Assembly: GCA_945890715.1 (NCBI GenBank)
Contig: CAMDCX010000016.1
Span: 1-34,727 of the forward strand
DNA length: 34,727 bases
Source of the DNA: PVC group bacterium
Lineage (GTDB): Bacteria; Verrucomicrobiota; Kiritimatiellia; CAIKKV01; CAITUY01
Direction of reading: 5' to 3'
This document shows positions 24,627-31,905 of this stretch, piece after piece (the stretch's first letter is position 1; each line of letters begins with the position of its first letter). Under the pieces are notes generated by a model, which saw only the letters and a program-made list of their open reading frames with translations, searched no databases and was not told the DNA's origin. The position numbers and the translations under genes were made by a program.

Positions 24627-25664
24627 CTATCGCCTCATCGGCTCCATCATCTTACCGATCATTTCAACCGACTTGATGTAAGGCTTCATGATCATCCCTC
24701 GTCCCGGGAAATTGCAAAAATTTCCGACCACCAGGAGAGTCGTATAAACTATCGCCAGAAGCAGCAAGAGGGTTCCAATCCCTTTCTCCCTCCCCCGCCT
24801 CGGACGCGGTGGCGAAAGGGCTCCGTCATGGCCAACCCAATCTTGGGGAAGCTGATCCTTGATCTGTCCGGTCTCATAGGCTGACAAAACTTCAATAACT
24901 CCCCCCAGATTGGGTTCCGAGGCAATGTGCCCGTGCGTCCGGGAAACAGCCTCCATCACCTCGACCGCCGCATTAGAGGGACACGCGGTGAAACACGGGG
25001 GCGTCATTTTCATCATGCTGATGTCATTATGACCATCCCCCACCACCAGAATCTCGGCGGTGCTCACGCCAAGATGGGCGGCCAATTCCGTTACCGCCAG
25101 ACCCTTGGTGAAGGGGATAACCCTGACATCCAGACCGCCTGGCGATTCAAAAAGCTGAAGGTACTTGTAGGCGCGTACCTTGACCCGCAATATTTCCGCC
25201 GCGACCTGGGCGGCGCCTTCGTCCTCAAAGTGAAAAAAGAGACGCTGCCGACTGGAATAGACCACTTTGGCAAACGGATTGTGCGACAACACGGCCCGTT
25301 TGAGTTTCGGCAAGGCCCGGCGCAGCGCCAGATCGTCCTTCCAATGCAGCCATAAGACCCTGAGATTCCAAATCCAATGCGGCAGAAAGCCCCAAGTCCT
25401 GGTTTCGTAGATATAGGCATGTCGGGCGATCACATAGTCCGGCGAGATCCCGAACATGTTCATGGGCCGGAAAATATCCTTATACCCGTGCAGGCTCCGC
25501 CCCGTGCACACGACCCAGACCGCCCCATGATCGCGCCGCAGGGAATTAATCCGATCCCGGAAGATCCGGAATTGTTCATACTCAGGCCGATGCCCCATCA
25601 GGGTGCCGTCGGCATCGGTCACAAACATCCGGATCCGGCTGAGAATGTTATCGGAGCGGTTCAT
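24627..25664 (-). CDS. HAD-superfamily (Cof/SPP-like) phosphatase with C-terminal transmembrane tail
   Basis: MFVTDADGTLMGHRPEY (motif I), VVCTGRS (motif II), KGLAVTELAAHLGVSTAEILVVGDGHNDISMM (motifs III/IV); C-term IGTLLLLLAIVYTTLLVVGNF. Confidence 0.85.
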   Translation of the reverse strand: MNRSDNILSRIRMFVTDADGTLMGHRPEYEQFRIFRDRINSLRRDHGAVWVVCTGRSLHGYKDIFRPMNMFGISPDYVIARHAYIYETRTWGFLPHWIWNLRVLWLHWKDDLALRRALPKLKRAVLSHNPFAKVVYSSRQRLFFHFEDEGAAQVAAEILRVKVRAYKYLQLFESPGGLDVRVIPFTKGLAVTELAAHLGVSTAEILVVGDGHNDISMMKMTPPCFTACPSNAAVEVMEAVSRTHGHIASEPNLGGVIEVLSAYETGQIKDQLPQDWVGHDGALSPPRPRRGREKGIGTLLLLLAIVYTTLLVVGNFCNFPGRGMIMKPYIKSVEMIGKMMEPMRR

Positions 25665-25684
25665 GACGTCATCAACCGCCCGGG

Positions 25685-26845
25685 TTATTTTTTGGCCGCG
25701 GCGGACTCCTTGATCAAGCCCAACCCGATTACTTCGCGCTGGATCTGATTGGTACCCTCGTAAATCTGGGTGATCTTGGCATCGCGCATCATCTTCTCAA
25801 CGGGATATTCCCGCATGTAGCCATAGCCGCCCAGCACCTGGACGGCGTCCGTGGTGACCTTCATGGCGGTATCGGAGGCGAACAACTTGCACATGGCCGA
25901 GATCTTGCTGATATCCTTGGCGCCACTGTCAATATGACGCGCCGCCGCATACACCAACGCGCGGGCCGCCTCAACCTGCGTGGCCATATCGGCCAGCATG
26001 AACTGAACGCCCTGGAACGAACAGATGGGCTTGCCGAACTGACGGCGCTGACGGCTGTAATCAACGGCCTCATCCAGCGCACCGGCCGCAATACCCAGCG
26101 CCTGGGCGGCCACACCGGGCCGAGAACTGTCGAGCGTCTTCATCGCCACGATAAAGCCCATCCCTTCCTTGGCCAGCAGGTTCGCCTTGGGAATGCGGCA
26201 ATCCTGAAAAACCAATTCCCGGGTCGCCGAGGCGCGGATTCCCATCTTGTTCTCCTTCTTGCCGAAGGTAAAACCCGGGGTGCCCTTCTCCACGATGAAC
26301 GCCGAGGCACCACGCGCGCCCTTGGCTTTGTTCGTCATGGCCACCACCGTATAGATTTCCGCCTCGCCGCCGTTGGTAATCCATTGCTTGGTTCCATTCA
26401 ACACATAATGGTCGCCATCCAGGACGGCGGTGGTTTTGATGCCGCCCGCATCCGATCCCGCATTGGCCTCGGTCAATCCGAACGCCGCCAGGGATTTTCC
26501 GGATGCAATGCGCGGGAGAAACTTCTTTTTCTGTTCGTCGGTGCCGAACAGGATGATCGGGAATGTGCCCAGAGCCGTGGCCGCAAGGGCCAGCGCAATA
26601 CCGCTACAAACCTTGGACAACTCTTCGACGCAGATGGACAGATCCATGATCCCGCCGCCCATACCGCCGTAGTCTTCACTGATATAAACGCCGCACAGGT
26701 CGGCATCGGCAAAAACCTTGACGATTTCGTGGGGAAATTCATTCACTTCGTCATAATGTTCGCGAATGGGCTTGATCTTTTCCTGAGCAATCTGGCGTGC
26801 AAGATCCCGAATCATTCCCTGCGTCTCTGTAAAACCGTATTCCAT
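25685..26845 (-). CDS. Acyl-CoA dehydrogenase (short/medium-chain type)
   Basis: MEYGFTETQGMIRDLARQIAQEKI...FGLTEANAGSDAGGIKTTAVLDGDHYVLNGTKQWITNGG...RRQFGKPICSFQGVQFMLADM...QVLGGYGYMREYPVEKMMRDAKITQIYEGTNQIQREVI. Confidence 0.96.
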   Translation of the reverse strand: MEYGFTETQGMIRDLARQIAQEKIKPIREHYDEVNEFPHEIVKVFADADLCGVYISEDYGGMGGGIMDLSICVEELSKVCSGIALALAATALGTFPIILFGTDEQKKKFLPRIASGKSLAAFGLTEANAGSDAGGIKTTAVLDGDHYVLNGTKQWITNGGEAEIYTVVAMTNKAKGARGASAFIVEKGTPGFTFGKKENKMGIRASATRELVFQDCRIPKANLLAKEGMGFIVAMKTLDSSRPGVAAQALGIAAGALDEAVDYSRQRRQFGKPICSFQGVQFMLADMATQVEAARALVYAAARHIDSGAKDISKISAMCKLFASDTAMKVTTDAVQVLGGYGYMREYPVEKMMRDAKITQIYEGTNQIQREVIGLGLIKESAAAKK

Positions 26846-26907
26846 TTTATTGTCTCCCAAATCGTTAGGATGAAAAAAACCAGCGCTTTCCCGCCAGAAC
26901 CGGGCAG

Positions 26908-26937
26908 ACTATAGGGGAACACCCTACTGCGGGGCAA
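26908..26937 (-). promoter_or_regulatory. Putative promoter for acyl-CoA dehydrogenase gene (TTGCCC-18-TATAGT)
   Basis: Minus strand -35 TTGCCC (26932-26937) and -10 TATAGT (26908-26913) upstream of the 26845/26860 start. Confidence 0.35.
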
Positions 26938-26975
26938 GAAAATCCTGAAATCAGGTTTGATGATTATGGAATCCC

Positions 26976-27983
26976 ATGGTAATTACCCAAACCATGAATA
27001 CTGGCATTACGCTTTATCCTTACATCTTTGAACCCGCCTACAAGGACTACATCTGGGGCGGAAACCGGATCCCGGCCTTGTTCAACCGGAACCAGCCAGA
27101 CGGCATCTATGCCGAATCATGGGAATTGTCCGATCGCCCGGAGGGAATGAGTCATGTCGGCAATGGCGCCCTGAAAGGCGAATCACTCGCCACCCTGGTT
27201 ACCCAATTCGGGGAAAAACTTTTGGGACGGGGCGTCAAAGCCACCGCCTTTCCCCTTCTGGTCAAACTGATCGACGCCCGGGAACGACTCAGTATCCAGG
27301 TGCATCCGGATGACGAAAAAGCCGCCCAGGGCATCGGTGAAGCCAAAACAGAGGCGTGGCATATTCTCGATGCCCCGCCAAACGCCCAGGTCTTCGCCGG
27401 ACTCACGTCCGGTACAAATGAACCCTCTTTCCTTGCGGCCCTTCAGAAAAACCAGTTGGAAAAAACCCTTCAGGCGGTTCCCGTGATTGCCGGCGATACC
27501 ATCTTCATCCCGGGCGGCCGTGTTCACGCGATTTGCGAAGGACTCCTGATCCTGGAAGTCCAGCAGAACTCCAACACCACCTATCGAGTCTATGATTGGG
27601 GACGTCTGGACAAACAAGGGAACTCCCGTGAACTCCACCTCGCCCAGGCCTTAAAGGTGATTCGCTGGTCCGACCCCGCCCCCGTAAAAACAGCTCCCCA
27701 GGCAACCCTCACCAAGCCCGGCACCCTTGTGACCGAACTGGTGGTCTCTCCCTATTTTCGCCTGGAAAAAGTGGAAATCAGCGCTCCGTTTTTTGTCCAG
27801 CATGACGGCAAAAGCTTCCATGCCCTCTTTACCGGCCAGGATGAAGTTAAGGTCATGAGTGAGGCCGGCAGCGAGCGCATTCCACGCGGCCGAACCTGCC
27901 TCATCCCGGCCGCACTGAATCAATACACGCTGAAGCCCACCGGTCGAAGCGCCACGCTTCTGCGAATTTCTGTTCCATCCTGA
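26976..27983 (+). CDS. manA: Class I mannose-6-phosphate isomerase (start may be ATG at 26994)
   Basis: YPYIFEPAYKDYIWGGNRIPALF...PLLVKLIDARERLSIQVHPDDEKA...GETKTEAWHILD-like; FIPGGRVHAICEGLLILEVQQNSNTTYRVYDWGR. Confidence 0.93.
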   Translation: MVITQTMNTGITLYPYIFEPAYKDYIWGGNRIPALFNRNQPDGIYAESWELSDRPEGMSHVGNGALKGESLATLVTQFGEKLLGRGVKATAFPLLVKLIDARERLSIQVHPDDEKAAQGIGEAKTEAWHILDAPPNAQVFAGLTSGTNEPSFLAALQKNQLEKTLQAVPVIAGDTIFIPGGRVHAICEGLLILEVQQNSNTTYRVYDWGRLDKQGNSRELHLAQALKVIRWSDPAPVKTAPQATLTKPGTLVTELVVSPYFRLEKVEISAPFFVQHDGKSFHALFTGQDEVKVMSEAGSERIPRGRTCLIPAALNQYTLKPTGRSATLLRISVPS

Positions 27984-27987
27984 TTCC

Positions 27988-28686
27988 TTAAGCCTTGAGG
28001 TAGGCTTGCCGCTTGGGCTCGGGAAATTTCTCGATGGCGTAACGGAGCATGGTGCGGGGCATTTTTTTGCTCCGGGGTTTGAGAAAAGTTTCCAGGACGG
28101 CACCGTCCCGCTTCCCGACTTCACGCAGCATCCAGCCAACCGCCTTGTGAATCAGGTCTTCACGATCACTCATCAGCCGGTCGGCCAATGCCAGAGTGTC
28201 GATAAAGTCACCCTGCCGGATAAAGGGGAAGGTCGCCAGAATGGCGATCCGTCGCTCCCACAGGGATTTTGAGCCCACCAACCGGTAAAGCGGGCGACGG
28301 GAACGGTTCGTGAGATACCCGCCAACCACCTGCGGCGCCGAAAGATCGACCAGATCCCAGTTGTTAATCCGACGGGTATGATCCAGATAGAACCGGTAGA
28401 TCCGGGCCCGATCCGCCTCGCTCCCCTTTTCGAATTGGCGCACCAGAATGAATAGAGCCAAAGCCCGGTCTTCATGAATACCCGACTCCAGAAGAACGTG
28501 AAGCGTCGCCTCATCAACGGCTTCAAACTCCTTCACCAACGTACGCAGCACCGGAACCCGCACGCCGACAAAAATATCGCCCTCGCCATAGTCCCCAGGG
28601 TCGGTTTTGAAAAACCACTGGAGAATCCCGGCATCCTTCGGGTTACCCAGTTTTCGAATCCGAGATTGGATTGTTCGTGAATTCAT
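27988..28686 (-). CDS. DNA alkylation repair protein (AlkD-like HEAT repeat)
   Basis: KTDPGDYGEGDIFVGVRVPVLRTLVKEF...NNWDLVDLSAPQVVGGYL...KSLWERRIAILATFPFIRQGD...HKAVGWMLREVGKRD. Confidence 0.92.
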   Translation of the reverse strand: MNSRTIQSRIRKLGNPKDAGILQWFFKTDPGDYGEGDIFVGVRVPVLRTLVKEFEAVDEATLHVLLESGIHEDRALALFILVRQFEKGSEADRARIYRFYLDHTRRINNWDLVDLSAPQVVGGYLTNRSRRPLYRLVGSKSLWERRIAILATFPFIRQGDFIDTLALADRLMSDREDLIHKAVGWMLREVGKRDGAVLETFLKPRSKKMPRTMLRYAIEKFPEPKRQAYLKA

Positions 28687-29360
28687 CAGTCCTCAAGACG
28701 GAAATCAAATTGAAGATCCATGGTAGCGGAGACCGCCTGTCCATCCCGCTCCGCAGGCTTGAAGCGGGCCTTCCTCGCCGTGGTAAGGGCCGACTCGTCG
28801 AGGGCCGGGAACCCGCTACTGGTTTTCACGGCGGCGGATTCCACTTCTCCCTGACGGGTCACCCGGAGGGAAATCGTCACTTTCCCCGCCTCACCCCGAA
28901 CCCGGGCCGTATACGGATAGTGAGGCTGTATCCCGGAAAGCGAAATCGGCCGACCAGCCCGCTCAACGCCCTGAATCGGCGACCTAACCGCCAAGGCGCG
29001 GGTGTCCTCCAGAGGCATCTGAATCGATTCAGATCGCCAATTTGGCCTGTTTGGAGCCACCATAACCGCGATGACGGGCTCTGGAATTTCCGCCGGTTTC
29101 GCCTCGGGAATCGGGGCAACCGGAATCGCTTCCTGACGCACTTCCGGAGAAACCGACGCCAGGATTTGATCCATCACCGCCGGTTGGGAAACACTGGGTG
29201 AGGGACTTGGCGGTGGCGCCAGATCCAACTCCAAGCGCACAAAAGCCGGAGTCGGCGTCACGGTCGGCCAGTACCGGATGGCCAGAATCAGCACGATGGC
29301 TCCGATAATATGAAGCGACACCGCCAGAATGAAGGAACGGCTCATGGCGGGGAGCGGCAT
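28686..29360 (-). CDS. TonB family energy transducer
   Basis: N-terminal TM (SRSFILAVSLHIIGAIVLILAI), proline-rich middle, C-terminal PHYPYTARVRGEAGKVTISLRVTRQGEVESAAVKTSSGFPALDESALTTARKARFKPAERDGQ. Confidence 0.9.
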   Translation of the reverse strand: MPLPAMSRSFILAVSLHIIGAIVLILAIRYWPTVTPTPAFVRLELDLAPPPSPSPSVSQPAVMDQILASVSPEVRQEAIPVAPIPEAKPAEIPEPVIAVMVAPNRPNWRSESIQMPLEDTRALAVRSPIQGVERAGRPISLSGIQPHYPYTARVRGEAGKVTISLRVTRQGEVESAAVKTSSGFPALDESALTTARKARFKPAERDGQAVSATMDLQFDFRLED

Positions 29361-29391
29361 GAAAATCACGCCATTTCCATCCAACTCCCTC

Positions 29392-29423
29392 ATTCTGGAT
29401 TCTGCATTCTGGATTCTGGATTC
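29392..29423. repeat. 7-bp-period tandem repeat (ATTCTGG ATTCTGC ATTCTGG ATTCTGG ATTC)
   Basis: Four 7-mers plus 4 nt, in the tonB/btuB-like intergenic region. Confidence 0.8.
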
Positions 29424-29430
29424 TTTCCCT

Positions 29431-31335
29431 TTAGAACGTCACTTTTATCCCGCCATACCCGGCGCGGCCGGGGGTTCCATACCCGAGCACTTCCTCGTAC
29501 TGCTCGTCAAACAGGTTTTCCACCCGACCGAACAGGGTAACGTTCTTATAAACGTCATACGAGGCATAAAGGTTCAAGAGGGTGTAGCTGTCCAAGGTGA
29601 TATTCTGATAGATCGAAAAATCCTCATCCTGCCGTTCACCCACATACACTAACCCGGCTGTTCCCCGGAATTTCGAGGTAAAGGCATAGGTCGCGTCGAG
29701 GGCCGCCTTGTTGCGCGGACGTCGGAGCAGTTCCGCACCGGTCATTTTATCCTCGGCATCCGTATAGGTATACGAGACTCGCATGGACAGATCCTTAACC
29801 GGCTTGGCTGCAACAAAGGTCTCGACGCCCCGCGATCCGGCCTGGCTGACGTTCCCGTATGAGGCGGTCACGAAATTGTAGTCTATCATATCATCGAATT
29901 GATTCTCAAAGTAGGTCACGCCGACCGTCAGCGCACCCGCCATGAGATCCTGCTCGACCCCGGCATCCCAGCCCTGGCTCGTCTCGGGATTCAGATCCGG
30001 GCTTCCATAAATCGAGTACAGCTGAAACAGGGAAGGCGCCTTGAAACCGGTTCCGTACGAACCGCGCAACCGGGTTCCCGTGGCCGCGAGGTCATACACC
30101 GGCGCCACCCGCCAGGTGGTCTCCGTGCCGAACACATCATAATGATCCACCCGCCCGCCGAGGGTCGTCGTCAAGGGGCCGGTCGTCAGGACATCCTGAG
30201 CATAGGCGCTCTGATGCCGGGCCGTCTTGCGATCGAACCGATCCACATAACCCATCGCCTCATAGGTTGACTCGGCCGATTCCTGCTGAACCTCGAACCC
30301 GGCAGTGACCAGGTTGGCCTTTCCGAAATACAGGTCATTCTGGAGTTCCAGCTTCTGAAGCAGACTGTCGAATAGGGAATGCCCCAGAGACGATGTGTCT
30401 TCCCGACGCTGGCTGACCCAGGAGCCGCCGAGGCGGGGGCGCCAGAAGCCGTCGAACAACGTGGCTTTGCCCTCGCCGTATAGGAGAAGGGTGTTCGCTT
30501 CACCGCGATCATCGGTATCCGCCAGAATGCCGCTCATATTATAGCCGTCATAATCATACCGGGCCTGATTCCAGCGCACCAGTCCGGTGGCCTCAAACTC
30601 CTCGACGGGCGTCCATCCCAGCCGTGCCGACGCCTCGGTGCGGCCGTAGCCATCCTTTTCCGTGTTACCGTTGCGTTCATTCGCGCTGGAGATTCCCTGC
30701 GAATCCTGGCGCGAGGCGCCTGCGGAATAATTGTACCGGGAATTACCGCCACGAACCTCGGCCTTTTCATTGAAGGTATTGAACGAGCCTGCTTCGGCGG
30801 ACACTTCACCGGAAGCGGGGCCGCTTCCTTTTTTGGTAATGATATTAATCACGCCCCCCATCGCATCGGCACCATAGAGCGTGCTCTGTGGCCCACGAAG
30901 AACCTCAATGCGCTCCACATTCTCGACCGGCACCTGACTGAGATCCGCCCCGCGCCCGACATCGGAGGCATTATTAAGAGGCACTCCGTCAACCAGCACC
31001 AGAGTTTGTTCAGACTTGGCGCCGCGCATGAACACCGACGCCGTGCCCCCGGCCCCGCCGCTCTGAACCACATCCAGCCCCGGCACGTCACGCAGAGCCT
31101 GGACCACTGAGGCGCACTGACGATCCCTCAAACGTTCCCGGTCAATCACCGTGACCGAACTTCCCACCGAGGAAACCGGCATTTCCACCCGGGTCGCCGT
31201 CACCACGATGTTATCCTGCACCACCTCATTGGTCGTCGCCGCTCCGGCCACGCCCGCCGCCATCATCATCCATCCCGCCACCACATGCTGCTTCTTGATC
31301 TTCATTCCGACTTTCCTTCGACCGTTACCAGGCAT
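29431..31335 (-). CDS. btuB: TonB-dependent outer-membrane receptor, BtuB (vitamin B12) type
   Basis: DNIVVTATRVEMPVSSVGSSVTVIDRERLRDRQCASVVQALRDVPGLDVVQSGGAGGTASVFMRG...TLVLVDGVPLNNASDVGRGADLSQVPVENVERIEVLRGPQSTLYGADAMGGVINIITKKG; preceded by a cobalamin riboswitch. Confidence 0.92.
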   Translation of the reverse strand: MPGNGRRKVGMKIKKQHVVAGWMMMAAGVAGAATTNEVVQDNIVVTATRVEMPVSSVGSSVTVIDRERLRDRQCASVVQALRDVPGLDVVQSGGAGGTASVFMRGAKSEQTLVLVDGVPLNNASDVGRGADLSQVPVENVERIEVLRGPQSTLYGADAMGGVINIITKKGSGPASGEVSAEAGSFNTFNEKAEVRGGNSRYNYSAGASRQDSQGISSANERNGNTEKDGYGRTEASARLGWTPVEEFEATGLVRWNQARYDYDGYNMSGILADTDDRGEANTLLLYGEGKATLFDGFWRPRLGGSWVSQRREDTSSLGHSLFDSLLQKLELQNDLYFGKANLVTAGFEVQQESAESTYEAMGYVDRFDRKTARHQSAYAQDVLTTGPLTTTLGGRVDHYDVFGTETTWRVAPVYDLAATGTRLRGSYGTGFKAPSLFQLYSIYGSPDLNPETSQGWDAGVEQDLMAGALTVGVTYFENQFDDMIDYNFVTASYGNVSQAGSRGVETFVAAKPVKDLSMRVSYTYTDAEDKMTGAELLRRPRNKAALDATYAFTSKFRGTAGLVYVGERQDEDFSIYQNITLDSYTLLNLYASYDVYKNVTLFGRVENLFDEQYEEVLGYGTPGRAGYGGIKVTF

Positions 31336-31415
31336 TTCACTTCACTCGCGACGCTCCCTGCGCCACGCGTCTTCTTTCCCTTCCGCCACTGCCCACGGTC
31401 TCCCAACGCATCAAC

Positions 31416-31459
31416 AAAAAAAAGACCCCTGATCTTCCTGATGGAAAATCAAAGGTCTG
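31416..31459 (-). terminator. Intrinsic terminator in the btuB leader (riboswitch expression platform)
   Basis: Minus strand AGACCTTTGATTTTCC-atca-GGAAGATCAGGGGTCT-TTTTTTT: 16-bp stem with G-U pairs, 4-nt loop, 8 consecutive U counting the last stem base. Confidence 0.85.
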
Positions 31460-31534
31460 ATGAGTCTGTTTAATGCCTCATTCCTCTTCCATCGCGAAAG
31501 AGAGACAGACGACGCCAAGCGTCATCGATCCATT

Positions 31535-31695
31535 GAGCATGAAGTATTACGTCTTCTGGCTTCCGGCTTCAAATCTACTTCCCCACCTTCCCCCCGCCCA
31601 TGCGGGAGTGGTTCCGGGGTTTCGTAGCCGGTTACAGCGGCGCGACCGCGTCTGAATCTCACAGACTTCCGTACTTACTTCACGGCTTCCAGTAA
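31535..31695 (-). ncRNA. Cobalamin (adenosylcobalamin) riboswitch
   Basis: Minus strand ...ACGGAAGTCTGTGAGATTCAGACGCGGTCGCGCCGCTGTAACCGGCTACGAAACCCCGGAACCACTCCCGCATGGGCGGGGGGAAGGTGGGGAAGTAGATTTGAAGCCGGAAGCCAGAAGACGT: GCCGCTGTAA core and AAGCCAGAAGAC B12-box-like segment, upstream of btuB. Confidence 0.92.
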
Positions 31696-31712
31696 TCAAA
31701 GAACTGGCGCGG

Positions 31713-31740
31713 AAAATACCATGTTCCCGCCGGACGTCAA
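31713..31740 (-). promoter_or_regulatory. Putative promoter for riboswitch-btuB transcript (TTGACG-16-TATTTT)
   Basis: Minus strand -35 TTGACG (31735-31740), -10 TATTTT (31713-31718), just 5' of the riboswitch. Confidence 0.5.
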
Positions 31741-31761
31741 TCCTGTTTCCTCGCCATTTGA

Positions 31762-31784
31762 TTCAATGACAGAGTTTCATTGAA
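31762..31784. other. Perfect 8-bp inverted repeat TTCAATGA-7-TCATTGAA
   Basis: Read directly; lies just upstream of the putative btuB promoter and downstream of the RM gene. Confidence 0.5.
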
Positions 31785-31905
31785 GTTAAGGTTCATCGTG
31801 CTACCCTATTCTCAAGTCGGTGAACGCGCTTCGGGCGTACTTTGCTCGGGATCGAAAGATCATGGGACTTCACCGACCCCTTTGGATTGTGAATGATATT
31901 TAGCT

